From assembly GCA_025917655.1 (NCBI GenBank), contig CP084610.1, positions 868,001 to 932,000 on the forward strand: 64,000 nucleotides of DNA. The letters run 5' to 3'. The translations under genes and the position numbers were made by a program. This document shows, one piece after another, positions 9,334-20,873 of this stretch (within the stretch, counting starts at the first letter, position 1; the number at the start of each line of letters is the position of its first letter). The DNA is from Chlorella sorokiniana (Eukaryota; Chlorophyta; Trebouxiophyceae; Chlorellales; Chlorellaceae). The notes beneath the pieces were generated by a model. The model was not told the origin of the DNA and did not search any database. It saw only the letters and a program-made list of their open reading frames with translations.

Positions 9334-12152
9334 ATGAGACTCCTTTGGTTGGCAACTGCAGCAGGTGAGGTGCCCAGCAGTTGTACGGCGGCGGCGGCGT
9401 CACATGGCCGCTGGCTGGTTTCGTGCAGCGCCCAGCACCCAGGCGCTGCGTCCCTGCTGGCTCCCATGCAGCCATGCTGGGCGCCGCGGCATCCACGCCC
9501 ATCAGCTCCACCATAGTGCTGGCGGTGCCCACAGACTACCTCCTAGATGGCGGCGGCTCCAAGTGCATCGCCATGGTGCAGAAGTGGGCAAGCCAGCTGC
9601 TTGGCCCCTTGCCTTGCCCCTCCGTCACTCCTAGCTTCACGTCCAACTGGCGCGCAGGGCGGCACAGTACGATGTGAAGCGCTTGCAGTTTGTGCCGACG
9701 CTGTTCTGGGTAGACAATGGTGGGCGGGGCTGACAGGCTTTGGCCCACGTGCAGCGCATGCAGTCTTGCATCACACCCAGAGGCGTCCGCTCGTCCAGCA
9801 GGCCCGCTGTCGCCGCCGCCCGGCTTCGACCCCAGCTGCAAAGCCGCAGACTTTTTGAACGAGTACTACTGTGAGTTTGACCGAGGTTTAAAGGCAGTCA
9901 GGCCTCACAATGAAATGCATCAATCCACCAAAGGGCTTTTTCCTGTTCCCTGATTCCTGTGCTGCCGACGCATCCCTCCTGCCGCAGGTTACAACCGCTT
10001 CAACTCCACCACGGTCAAGCACTTTTGCTACGACCGCGATGACGGCTGTGGCGGCCCTCCCAGCCGGGCGACATTGCCCGCTTCCGCGACTCCCTGGCGG
10101 CATGCATGAAGGCGGGGCCGTCGCCGCACATGCCGACTCTCACCTCACTGCACCTCAGCTTACCCCTCCTTGGAAGGCTCCCTACCGTGCACAGTTGTTG
10201 CTGGCGCACGATCCCCCTGCTGTGCTGCAGGTGGCCACCAGCCGGGGTCTCGACCTGTCGGTGAACTTGCACGTGGACGACGCCACGCGCGGGGCTGGGC
10301 GGCTGGCGCAACACCCTCAACTTCAGCCCGCTGCAGAAGTATGGCGGGCTCAGGTGGGCAGCAGCAGCGGCCGCAGCATGGCAACGCGGCTGCCCAAGGC
10401 AGCCACTATGTTGCAAAATGATCAAGCATCATACTGCAAGCACAACTGATCACTGTCTGTTGATTGGGACCATCTTCCTCTTCCTCCTGCAGCTATGTTG
10501 ACGTAGTGCTGAATCCGATTGCCGATGCAATCGCTGTTTCCAAGAGGCCAGAGACCCAAGTCTGGGTCACGATGCAGGGCGAGATGGGGGTAAGGGCGGC
10601 GGTCCCTCCTTCCTCAACCGTTGCCCACACAGCGGCTCAATACCCCCTCCTTATCCGTGGTGCAGGCCACGATTTTCTTCCATCCGCAGGAATGGCGGCA
10701 GGTGTCAGACTCGCTGCGCCGCCGTGTCGCGCAGGGCGGGTCGGGCGGGTGAGCTGGTGGGCCTGCCTGGATGCTGGACACGCACATCGACCCTCTAGTA
10801 CCATGCTGCGGCTGCTCATCGGGCTTCCCTTCACACCTCGGCACCGTGCCCGCACTAGCCTACCCCACATCGTCTTGCCCCGCTCCCAACCCCGCCCGGC
10901 GTGCAGCAATGTGCGCATTGGGGTGGGCATCAACAACGCCAAGCTCTGCGGCTGCATCCTGGTGCCGCTGGTGGACCAGCGCGAGTACCTGGCCAGGTTC
11001 CCCCAGGCCTTTGAAGCCGTCAAGTCAGGCACGTGGCGGCGGCCAGCACGCCGCCAGACACTGCCCTGCTTACAGCCACCCCCGCTAGGACTCTCCCGAC
11101 TGGTGTTGTCTCTCTACGATTCCTCGGTTTCCTGCCACAGAGTTTGACCTGCCCGCCATCAAGGATTTCTTCACGGGGCCTGCAGTCGACTACATCGGCC
11201 TCAGCGCCTACATACCCCAGCCAGACGTCAGATTCGAGGCACGCCCCAGCTGGCAGCAGGCACCCATGCGCTGCCAGGCTTCCAAACCTGCTTGCTGAAG
11301 CCCGCCTGCCCTTGCATCCGCCCTGCCACGCTGTGCAGCCGTGCGAGCTAGAGGGGCTGATGAGCAGGCTGGACCAGGAGTTTCAGTTTTACGGGGTGAC
11401 GCTGAAGGACCTGATCGGCCGAGGTGAGCGCGCAGAAGGGGACAGCCATCGCGCAACTGTTGTTGATGCCGTCATGCGACCCAATGAGGCAGGCACACGC
11501 ATGCGGTCGCTGGTCATGCGTGCCTTACAGTGGAACCACCACCCACATGCTGCACAGGCAAGGAGGTGCACTGGGTGGAGTTTGGCGTGGGGGCGGCACC
11601 TCCCCCACCGGCGACCGCAAGGCCACCACCGCCGAGGAGGCCGCCTACACGCCCTTCTTCGGTAGGGAACAGGCAGCTGAGGCGACCAGGGCAGGGCGGC
11701 GGCTTGGAGCTGTTGCTGCCGCCGCCTCCGGGGCCCCTCATGACACCTGCCGTCCCATGCACCAGCCGCACCCTCCTTGTGGCTTGCAGGGATCAGCGGG
11801 CCGTACCGCCGCTCCACGGACCCCTTCGTCCTGTATGACCTGTCCCGCCCCTCACCCGTGCGCGACTATGCTCGCTGGTTCTACAACCAGACTGCCCAGG
11901 TGAGATGCATGCGCGATTCAATGCGCCGCGCAGCCCTGTGTAAGTGCCCCAGCGGCCACGGCGGTGTGGGCTGTGCCGTCCCCGCAGTACCTGGCGCAGG
12001 GCGGCTGCGAGTACTTGGTGTCCCACGTCTACGTGTGGAACCTCGAGTCCTGGGATGTGCAGGCCATCTACCACCGCAGCACCAGCGGGGAAGGCAGCTA
12101 TCGCGACGCCGAAATTGCCGCCCTCATAGATGCGCATAACGCCGCCCAGTGA
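9334..12152 (+). CDS. Secreted TIM-barrel glycoside-hydrolase-like protein, about 12 exons
   Basis: The reassembled exons read as a (beta/alpha)8-type enzyme: TIVLAVPTDYLLDGGGSK, YDVKRLQFVPTLFWVDN, GFDPSCKAADFLNEYYC, NRFNSTTVKHFCYDRDDG, LDLSVNLHVDDATRG, YVDVVLNPIADAIA, TQVWVTMQGEMG, NVRIGVGINNAKLCGC, FDLPAIKDFFTGPAVDYIGL, EVHWVEFGVGG, DYARWFYNQTAQYL and CEYLVSHVYVWNLESWDVQA. The Glu of MQGEMG and the Glu of HWVEFG follow predicted strands 4 and 7, where clan GH-A hydrolases carry the acid/base and the nucleophile; this assignment is inferred. ATG 9334 opens a short hydrophobic exon (MRLLWLATAAG) that fits a signal peptide. Repeated Cys residues also suggest secretion. I recall similar uncharacterised proteins in Chlamydomonas but no tested substrate. 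Frame slips occur near 10055 and 10295. The stop is at 12150-12152, and no TGTAA is seen before the next gene. Confidence 0.62.
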
Positions 12153-12366
12153 TGGCAGCAACACTCGTTGTGTTTTGGCTTGCTTGCATGTTCTAATTCG
12201 ACTCGTGCAATGCTTGTGTCGTTCATTGCTATCATTGATTGCCTGCAGCCCCGCGATCTTGCTTGATTCTGGGGCCGCAGGTACACACATGGAGTCGGTC
12301 ATGTGAGACAGCGACCGGCATTGCCGGACGTTTGTTCTGTGTCAATAGACGGAACAGTGCACCATC

Positions 12367-15300
12367 ATGTCGGACGACGCGGAGCAAGCGCTCCTCCAGG
12401 CAAGGGTCGGCAATTGCGCAGGGTTTGAGCAGCCGCCCGGCCAATATCTGCACTGCCACTGAATGATCGATCTCGCCGAGATTGCACGTCGGGAGAAATC
12501 CTGTCGCCGCCAGGAATGCTGCTCCGCCGCCGCCGCCAGTCGGAGGCGGGAAGTTGTTTCAGGCGTCCGCTGCCCATCAGCAGCATTCCCGCCTCGCAAG
12601 CAGACCCCCAACAATATGCCTTGCTGCCCGGCACCTGCGTGGCGCAGGAGGTGCAAGCGCCCTGGGAGTTTGCCTCCCGCCAGGCCGACGGCGGCGCCGA
12701 CCCGCGCACCACGGTGCGCCAGCTGCTTGCCCGCCAGGGCGACGCCGTGCTGTCCACGCTGCAGCGCAGCGGCGTCAGCAAGCTGGGCGAGTTCGAGGCG
12801 GAGGCCACCTTGGTGTACCCGGCCTTCAAGGGGGAGGCGCTGCTCACGCTGGGCAGCCCGCTGCGCGACATCGACCCCGAGGCCGTGTGGACCCGCTCCC
12901 TGCGCGCACGGCTGCCCCCGGCGAGAAGCAGACGGGTGAGGGGCGGAGCGCGAGCGTGCCGGGCGTTGGTGGCATGGCGGCAGCACCGCACGGCCCTGCC
13001 GCCTGTGCGCGGGCTGGGCCCGACTGTGTGCACCCCTCCCCTCTCAGGTTGGAGCAACAAGGTGGTGGTGGAGGCGTTTGTGGTGAATGTCGAGGGCGCT
13101 GCCAACCCCGACAAGGACGGCCTCATACAGGCGCGGCGGGGCTGTGGGGTGCCTGGGGCCCATGGTGGGCAGGCGAAGAGGAGCACGGCATGCGCAGGCA
13201 CCCGCTGGCAGCCCTGACACCGCGCTGACTCGGGCTCCCTGCTGCTGCAGCCGCTGCTCAAGCGCTGGCAAGTCGGAGCGCTGGACCTGCCGGCCTTTGG
13301 GCTGCCCGTGGTGCAGGTGAGCGCAGCGCCCCGCAGGCTGCACCCAGCCAGCCAGCGTAAAGCCGTGCGTCGGCGGCCGTGCTGGCGCTCCGCTCCTGCG
13401 CCACCGCCCACCCCTGCCGCCGACCACCTCCCGCGTCCCCGGCAGGCCGTCATCGAGCACAAGTGGCGCGCCTTTGCCAAGCGCCTGCTGATGTGGCAGC
13501 TGGGCGTGTTTGTCTGCTGGGTGCTCTCCTTCTTCACCTTCGCAATCCTGTTCCAGGTGGCACGCCGCGCGCAGCACCGCCCAGCTGCTGCCACGCCGCC
13601 CCCTTGCCCCACCACACCATGCGCCGCGCAGCCTGCCTTGCCCGCACGCCGCTGGCAGGCTGCGCCCCGCTTGTGGGTCAAGGTGGCCCCTGGCCCCCGT
13701 GCAGGACGAAGACCCGCAGGCCACCCTGGCCCAGGTGCTGTCCACGGGGCGGGGCCAGGCCACCGTGGCCGCCGAGATGCTCAGCCTGGCCGCCATGACG
13801 CCCTTCCTGGTGGGCACAGCGTGCAAGTCGCGCATGGCCCGCCTCTGTCCAGCCTGGGGTGGGGCGCCGGCAGCACGCCAGTCGCGGCAGCCCCTGGGGG
13901 TAGGCCAGCCGCAGCATGCTGCGCTGGCCCTGGCAGCGCCGCTGCTCCACCCGGCCTGTACATGCCGCCTGCCTGTCGCAGGCATTGGAAGCGAGCACCA
14001 TAGCAGCTTACGGGCTGGGTGAGGCGGGGGGTAGGGCAGTAGCATCCCAGGCTCGCCCACGTGTTGCTGCCCTGTGCCCTGACATCAAGCGCCCCCTAGT
14101 CCGGCCGCTGGGAGCGCATCAAGGCAGGCACCCGGGCAGCATGCCGTTTTGCAAATCGCAGCTGCGCCGGCTGGTTTCCGCCCCACACCAGGCTGGCTCA
14201 ACCTGTGGAACGGGCTGGACGCGGTGACGTACGCGCTGCAGGCGTCCATCGCCGCCCTGCACCTCACCCGCCACGTCTCCTCCGGCTACCTCTCCATCCT
14301 CTGCGCCCTGCAGTGCATCATGCTGCTGTTCAGGTGGGAGCACCCGGCGGCAGGGCATGCTGCGCACGTGGCAGGCGGAGGGCGGCGGTGGAGTGGGGGA
14401 GGGGGACAGCTGCCCGGGGCGGCTTGCCGCCATCCAGCAGCAGCCCGTGGGCTGGCCCAACACCTCTGTCAGCCGCGGCCCCCCGGCAGGCTCCAGTACT
14501 TCTCCCGCGTCTTTGTGGCCACCCGCTTCGCCTTCCTGGAGGCCGTCAAGGACGCGGTGAAGGCCATCTCGGCCTACCTCGCCTTCATGCTGCTCGTCAT
14601 GATGGGCTTTGCAGGCACGCCGCGCTGGCCGCGCCTGCTTGCGCAAGGACGCTACACGCTAGCGCTGCAGGACTGCGGGGCGGGCACGCCTGCGGGCTCG
14701 TGCTTTGCGCAGACGCTAACGGCGGCTGGTAGTGGTAGAGGAGGTGTTGGCGCCCGCGGTGGAACCCACCTACCAGCGCTGCTGATCAGCTGTCCCCTGC
14801 CCCCCCCGCCCCTCCCCTCATCCGCGCCACGCAGTCGCCTTCCACGTGCTCTTCCGCGCCGACCAGGAGCACGAGGTGCAGCGGCGGCACACGCGCCCTG
14901 GGCAGCCGCTGCGCCGGGCGTCCAGCGAGACGGTGTTGCCCCGCCCGCGCTCTGTCCCCACCCAACCCCCAACACGTGCGTTCGTACACCCCTGCCCTGT
15001 GCGCAGGAGTTCCGCACCATCACCGCCTCCTTCCTGCTCATGTACGCCAACCAGGGCTCCCTGCTGGACCTGGACCTCATGCGCTCATGCAGCAACCCGG
15101 TGGGCAGCGGCGGGGGGGGACGAGGGGGCGGTCCTGCCGGACGCCGCCGGGCGGCCCTGGCCGCACCGGCTGCGCCCGAGGTTTGCGGCGCGGCGGCGCA
15201 ACCGCCGAGCTGAACCAAGGCTCACAGCGTGTCTTTTCAACCGGCGCCGTGCTGCAGGTTGCCGCCACGCTGCTGGCTGTCGCGTACGCGTTTGTGATGG

Positions 15301-16296
15301 GTGGGTGGCAGACGGCGAGGCACTTCGTTGCTGCTGCACACGCCGCCCGGCTGCTGCTGCTCGGTGGTGTCCCAGGCACATTGCAAGGCAGTGCCGGCAT
15401 GCATGCGGGCGGGGACCCCTTCTCCACCTCCTCTGACACCGCACCCCCGCCGCCCACTTTTTTTCCCTCGCCTGCAGGAATGGTGATTGTGAACATGTTG
15501 ATCGGAGTGATGGGCAACGCACTGGAGAAGGTGAGGGGCAGCCGCAGCCTCCTCGACCTGCTCCCGTTGCGAGGCTGACCTGCAGGCTCTGCACGCGCAC
15601 TCGGTGCCGCCCCTCCCCGCCGCCCGCCCACCCGCCGCGTTCCGCGCGCAGACGGGGAGCACTCTGCGCTGAAGATGCTGCTGCACAAGGCGCTCATCAT
15701 TGACGAGATGGAGGCGGCCATGCCGCGCTGGCTGGAGGAGCGCTTCCGTGCTGCCTGGTACCCCGACCACGTCCACATCCTGAGGGTGGACCCCGACAGG
15801 TGGCGGGCTGGAGGGGCGGGGGAGGCATGCCGCCGCGCGTGTGTTTGCAGGGGGAGCGAGGGGCTTTGCGCGAGCACCGCACAGGGTACAGCAGGCGGCG
15901 CCATCTCTCCAGCAGGGTGGCACGGCCACAGCTGCATGCATGCCGGCGTGGCGCCGAGCTGCAGGCCCCTCGCTGCCCCCCGCCCCGCACCCGCAGGGTG
16001 GACAAGCCCAAGCTGGAGACCATGTGGGCGGAGCCGCCAGAGGCGAGTGCAGCGCCGCCGCAGTCCCCGCCTGCTTGCATGGCTTGGTGACCGGTCACAG
16101 CGGGGATGAAGGTGCGCCCTTCCCTCCGCTGCTCCTCCTCCTCCGATGTGTGCAGGATGGCGGCGAGGCCAAGGGCGGCGGCGCTGACCTGGCTGCTGAG
16201 CTGGCCGAGGTGAAGGCACAGCTGGCCCGCATGGAGGCGATGCTGCAGGCGGCGCTGCACCGCAACACCGCACCCGCCACCAGCAGCAGCTCCTGA
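12367..16296 (+). CDS. TRP-like six-transmembrane cation channel, about 13 exons
   Basis: A hydrophilic N-terminal region (RTTVRQLLARQGDAVLSTLQ; FEAEATLVYPAFKGEALLTL) is followed by a membrane core. S1-like segments are RLLMWQLGVFVCWVLSFFTF, then GWLNLWNGLDAVTYALQASI, GYLSILCALQCIMLLFR, FVATRFAFLEAVKDAVK, ISAYLAFMLLVMMGFA, a pore-like EFRTITASFLLMYANQGSLL, and S6 GMVIVNMLIGVMGNALEKV. The C-terminus has a conserved helix (KMLLHKALIIDEMEAAMPRW) and ends in a heptad-rich segment (ELAEVKAQLARMEAMLQAAL) that could tetramerise. The arrangement fits a TRP-type Ion_trans channel of the plasma or ciliary membrane. Ankyrin repeats are not visible in the N-terminal part. The proposed ATG 12367 (MSDDAEQALLQ) and the splice that follows are uncertain; the frame is secure from about 12605. 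The stop is at 16294-16296. Confidence 0.65.
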
Positions 16297-16717
16297 GGGC
16301 TGTGGGGTGCTGTGCGACGGCTCCAACAACCCTGCCACGGCAGAACCGGCTGTTTCATGCTTACTGTTTATCCTTGAGTGCAAGGGTGTACGTTAAATCA
16401 TCGATCGAGTGAATGGGGTTGTTGCATCAAGGCGATTCTAAGGGTACCAAGGAAAAATGCTACGAGAGGGGGTCACAGGGGATGAACGAAGCCAACGCAG
16501 GCATGGCAGCACTACCCATCAGTCGGGAATGCTGCTCGTTCGCAAGGGATAACAAAGCAACACATCCCTAATTGATGGAACCGAGTCAGGTGGAGGATGC
16601 AGGGGTGAGAAACCCGTCCTTGCATGTATGGGGAGGAGATGTGTTGAGTTTTGGCAGAGCTCCAGCTAGCAGGCGAAGCCGGCCGGCCTGCTTGCTTGGC
16701 ATGCATGATCATCCAGT
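16297..16717. other. Convergent 3' intergenic region
   Basis: This gap lies between the channel stop (+) and the PLAC8 stop (-). It should contain both 3' UTRs. I see no reading frame, RNA gene or canonical TGTAA in either direction. Confidence 0.6.
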
Positions 16718-18071
16718 TCAGGCGGTGGTCTTGGCGGGAGCATCCTTGGTCATCTCGGCCTGAAGATGAGCAAAGCACAGGCTGCTGTCAATGAAACAAA
16801 CACAGCGTGCTGATGGACACACCCGGGAATCAACGGGCAGCATCATGGGGCCAGGAGGATGGGCACCTGCGCAGGCGCGGTGGTGGCAGTGGAGCCGGTC
16901 TTGGGCTGGGGGTGCCCAGTCGAAGGGCTTGGGGTCGATGGGGGTGGTCACGTTGCGTGCCTGCGGGTGTGGTGGGCGGAGCCAGGTCAGGGTGCAGTCT
17001 GCAGCGCCCCCTGGCTTTCAAGCCGGGTGTCGCAGCCAAGCGCTGATGCTGCGCTTGCCCCACGTGGCGCCCGCTGAGGGGCCCCCGCCCCCGCCCGCCC
17101 ACCCGCAGCTCGTTGGACTCCTGGCACAGAGCGAAGCAGGCGGTGCAGGGGATGGTGTAGGTGAGGCAGTCGGGGTTGACCAGCCCCGCGGCGTTCTCGT
17201 CGCCCAGGGAGGCTGCACCGGCAGCTTGTACGCGTGGCGCACAGCCGTGCGGGTGGGGCCCGCCACCAGGCCGCACAGGCACACGCAGCCGTACAGGCAG
17301 TACTTGAGGCTGCAGACAAGTGGGGGCAGGAAGCACAAAGGGATCGGTACGGGCAAGAGGACCGGTGCCGCGCTCGATTTGATGCATAACAGCACTCGAG
17401 ATGCAATCGAGCCTCACCCGTGGTTGGGGCAGGACGCCTCGGGGCCGTGCACACGCTCAGCGTTCATGCCATACTGGACGCAGGGCAGGCTGCAGGAAGG
17501 GGGTGTGGGGGATCATGAGCGGCACCATGAGGGGGGCATTTAGCAGCCTAGCCACCAGCGCACAGGCATGCAAGCCAACCCTGGTCCTCTGGCGCCCTTG
17601 CTGCTCCTACCAGTAGCTGATGAGGCCTGCAAGGGAGGGGAAAGCAGCGGCGGATGTCTACAACGCTGGAAAACGGGCTGGAGGGGGAGCGGCAGGCGGT
17701 GGTGGCTGTTCAAAAAAACTAAGCGACGGACAGGCAGCGGACGCTGCAACTGCCAAAGCGTATGGTGCCAGGCCAAATGGTGGCCAGCTGCGCCGCCCAA
17801 GCCTGGAGCTGAGTCCTTCAGCCTGGACCAACTTGCAGGTGCCGTCTGGCGCCTTTCCTCCCTGTACTGGCAGCGGCCCTTTCTCGTGCTGGCCCCACAA
17901 CAACAATAAACGCCCCGCACAGCTGTCGGGGGGACCAGCGGCCCCGGGCAGCCAACAGTCTCAGCTCTGCCTGCCCCTGTTCCGTGGCGACTCACAAGTG
18001 GCCGGGTCGTAGAACAGGTCGTTGAAGATGTCGAAAGTCCAGCTGCCGTCCTTGGCTTCGCGCACCGCCAT
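16718..18071 (-). CDS. PLAC8-family Cys-rich membrane protein, about 6 exons
   Basis: Reading the minus strand from ATG 18071: MAVREAKDGSWTFDIFNDLF, YDPATC, then across two small introns LISYCLPCVQYGMNAERVHG, PEASCPNH, LKYCLYGCVCLCGLVAGPTR, a frame slip near 17216, LVNPDCLTYTIPCTACFALC, QESNELR, ARNVTTPIDPKPFDW and a short last exon AEMTKDAPAKTTA. The order (Cys-rich CxxC block, hydrophobic CLYGCVCLCG, then CxxCFALCQESNEL) is the PLAC8 signature. The family includes plant FWL/PCR proteins that affect organ size and cadmium or calcium transport; the role here is unknown. The 16-base exon carrying LISY (about 17618-17633) is very short but has clean splice sites and keeps frame. Stop TGA is at 16718-16720. 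Confidence 0.78.
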
Positions 18072-18985
18072 TTTGCAGATTTGGGAGGTTGGGGGCGAGG
18101 ACGAGGCTGAGTACTGCTGCTTCAAAGGTGAGAGGACCGCGAAAGACGAGCAGCCAGGGGAGGGGGGTAGGATAAGCCGCGGCACGCTTCGTGCTGCCTG
18201 CTGTGCCGTGCCCTGGCATCTGCCCATGCAGCTGGCTAGTTGACGGGCAGCTGCATGCCGGCCTTTGGCGGCTGCTGCTGAAACTGAACCTCACACGTCC
18301 CGTGTGCAGTTTGAGCCCCCAATTGCTGGGGGCACGCTCATGTCATAATCAGCATTCAGAGTGATGACGGCGCATGAGGAGAGAGCAATCCGGCAGGGGC
18401 TGCCGGCAGGGCTGCCGGCGCGCCGGCGCCAGGCAACCAAGCGGCTGCATGAAGCAGTGTCACCAGCCACGGGCATTGAGACTTGCTGTCGCATGCAGGC
18501 TGCTTGATCCAGGCAACCAGGACATGGCTGCACGCGGGCTGCAGGCAGCTCTGTACCACTGCATTGCTGATGCCTGGTCCACACAGACTCTGTGTTGCCG
18601 GCAAGTGGTGCAAGAGTCGAGGGGAGGAGGACTACGCCGTAAAAGCAACCTCATGGGCATATATCGCTCATGGGCATGGAAAGCATCTTGTATGAACCAG
18701 TCACGACATGCAGGGGCACTCCTGAGAGGCCGTTTTTGGGAGGGACCGGTGCCCACCATCACCAGGCAATGACGGAGGCTGCTTTCTGTGGCCCACAAAG
18801 TAGCCAATTTGATCCAAAGATAGTCCATCATCCAAGTTTGAGCGCCCTTCGCGCCATGCAGTGCTGGGGCACGGTGAAACCGTGGAAGAGGCAGGACAGT
18901 GGCAGGACGCGACTGCCTCTCCCTGTGTTTGAGGACGTGGTGCGTTTGACGCGTCCCAGCAATGGTATAAGCGGTTGCCGCTCCT
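18072..18985. other. Divergent promoter region between PLAC8 and SWS1
   Basis: About 0.9 kb separates two head-to-head start codons. Long frames on both strands lack family resemblance and intron logic, so I read this as 5' UTRs plus a shared or paired promoter. No specific element is recognised. Confidence 0.5.
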
Positions 18986-19527
18986 ATGCAAGCGGTGCAC
19001 TCGGTGGGGGTGGACAACGTTGCCGCCGAAATATTTCGTGCTCTCGCAGTAGCCAGCAGCGCCACGGACGAGCAGCTGAGCATTTTGCATTTTCTGTACG
19101 ACTCGCACTTCGCCAAGGCCCTGCAGATCGTCGATCAGGGCGGCGTGTGGTGTTTCGTGGGTGCCAGCAGCGGCCGCAGAGTGTACCAGGTGCAGGGGCA
19201 CAGCAACGAGCACTACGTGGTGTTCCCAAGCCACTACTGCTCCTGCCAGGTACAGCCGATAGCAGTAAGGTTTGCTGTAAGGGTTGCCGACCAGCCGGCG
19301 TTGCCGCTCAAGTGCGAGTGGATGGTTTGCCTGGCACTGCTTTCGTGCCGCATCCATCCTTCAACCCTGCTGTGCCCTTTCCCCAGGCCTTCTTTTTCGA
19401 CGTGGTCTCCAAGGCGGAGGCAGCTGCCTGCAAGCACCAGCTGGCGGTGCGGCTGGCAGACGCGCTGGGCAAGGCGCGGGTGCAGACCGTGGGCGACATC
19501 ACGCTGGGCGCACTGCTGGCCGAGTAG
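18986..19527 (+). CDS. SWS1: SWS1/ZSWIM7-type SWIM zinc-finger recombination factor
   Basis: The gene has two exons: 18986-19249 (88 codons, in frame) and 19387-19527. The product is 135 residues, a typical length for ZSWIM7/SWS1. It begins MQAVHSVGVDNVAAEIFRAL, contains SILHFLYDSHFAKALQIVDQ and GRRVYQVQG, and carries the SWIM zinc motif: YCSCQ at the end of exon 1 and ACKHQLA in exon 2 (CxC then CxH). The tail has LADALGK and ends DITLGALLAE. SWS1 pairs with RAD51 paralog-like partners (Shu complex) to promote RAD51 filament assembly in homologous recombination. Both exons are free of frame slips. No TGTAA lies before the next gene, whose ATG is only 101 bp downstream. Confidence 0.85.
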
Positions 19528-19628
19528 CGCCGCTGCGCCCGCTCAGCACAGCCGTGTACCCCGAGGCAGCCGGGCCTCAACCGCAGGCGCGCAGGCGGCC
19601 CGGAGCCCCAAGGGGGGCCTGCTGCACG

Positions 19629-20560
19629 ATGGCGGCGGCGCGGCGCCTGCTGGCCAGCCGCGACTTCATCGATGAGCTTGGGGGCGGTGCGGCGCAGGAG
19701 CTGGCGGTGGACGCCTCCAGCCTGGACGGCGATGAAGTGTTGGCGGAGCCGCTGACGCTGCAGGTGGGCTGGAGGCGCACGCCGGCGCCTGCTGGCTTGC
19801 GGCAGTCGCCCGTGCCCGCCCCGCACCCAGCCCTGCCTTGCCGCCGCGCCCGGCCCCCGGCTGCCAGCTCCACCTGCTGCCCCTCCTCTGCCCCCGACAG
19901 GACAAGGTGGCGGGGCAGCACAGCGCGGTGCACGCCTTCCACCACCACATCCCCCACGCCGGCGTGCACCGCGGCGGCAGCGGCGCCGGCATCATCTGGC
20001 TCCTCGTCGTCCTGCACGTCGCGTTCGTGGGGTACTGGAGTGAGTGCGCCGCGGACAGCGCCCGGCTCTCGGTTCTGAATGCCAGCTGGCCACACTGTTG
20101 GTGCCAACGCTGCTGCTGCTGCGCATGCATTACAAATGAGCCCCCCCCCCCCCCCCCCACCCCCACGCGCTCCCCTTCAGCCTGGGTCTGGTGGACGTCG
20201 CGCAGCAAGCAGCGAGAGGAGAAGAAGATCAGGAGCAGCGTACCGCAGAAAGTGAACTGCGTGTACGACTGGACGCCTGTGCTGCCGCAGGTGCCACGCT
20301 GCCTGCGACGGGCTGTGCCAGCCATGCGTCCTGCTCTGTTGGGCAGGAGGGATCCAGCTGGCAGGGGCCAAGCTGGTTCTTCTTGTTGAGCAACCGCTGG
20401 AATTCCCCCTGTTATACAGATACCCAACATTCAGCTGGCATCCAAGTCTCTGCGCAGCACTGACGCAACGCGGCAGTGCAGCCCCCAAGCCAACCCAGCC
20501 TGTTCTGCGCTCAAGCGGAGCACCGCCCCTGACAACCCTTCTCGAGTGTATTCTATCTAA
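19629..20560 (+). CDS. Small single-pass membrane protein of unknown function
   Basis: There are four exons. It starts MAAARRLLASRDFIDELGGG, with Asp/Glu-rich sequence to ADPLTLQ-like PLTLQ at 19759. Exon 2 (from about 19901) has DKVAGQHSAVHAFHHHIPHA followed by one transmembrane segment, IIWLLVVLHVAFVGYW. Exon 3 (from about 20181) is WVWWTSRSKQREEKKIRSSV and VNCVYDWTPVLPQ. Exon 4 (from about 20420) is IPNIQLASKSLRSTD to a TAA at 20558-20560. The basic stretch after the membrane segment suggests a cytosolic tail. I do not recognise a family. The intron before exon 3 contains an 18-base C run. The close spacing behind SWS1 raises the option of a dicistronic transcript. Confidence 0.5.
20141..20158 (+). 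repeat. Poly(C) run, 18 bases
   Basis: An uninterrupted C run in an intron, likely length-variable and error-prone in sequencing. Confidence 0.9.
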
Positions 20561-20786
20561 GCCACCTCAAACTCCTACTGCATCCTGTACCTGCCTTGAC
20601 CGCCCGTGCTACATTCTTCTCCCTCTGTACCCGGGCGCCAGCTGCCGTCCTCCCTGGCAGCGCCCAAGCCCTGTCCCACCCGGTCGCCGGTAGAATGCGC
20701 GTCTGCCGCTTTTATACCCTGCCATTTGCCTTGCCCTGGATAAATCTGGCTTGCTGCTAATGCATGCCTGTGCAAGACCTCCTGAA

Positions 20787-20791
20787 TTACA
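20787..20791 (-). promoter_or_regulatory. TGTAA poly(A) signal (minus strand)
   Basis: TTACA on the plus strand reads TGTAA for the minus-strand membrane-protein gene, 83 bases past its stop at 20874. Confidence 0.5.
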
Positions 20792-20873
20792 CGAAAGGCG
20801 TGCGAGGCAGTGCAAGCTGCCGGAATAGGCGCAGGTTGGAACGGCCCTGCGCACATGCAAGGCCGCTCCCGGG

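Noticed and set aside
18460-19116. 218-residue open frame on the minus strand overlapping SWS1 exon 1
   Set aside because: No family resemblance, and it is antisense to a well-supported SWIM-domain exon. Long chance frames are common at this GC content.
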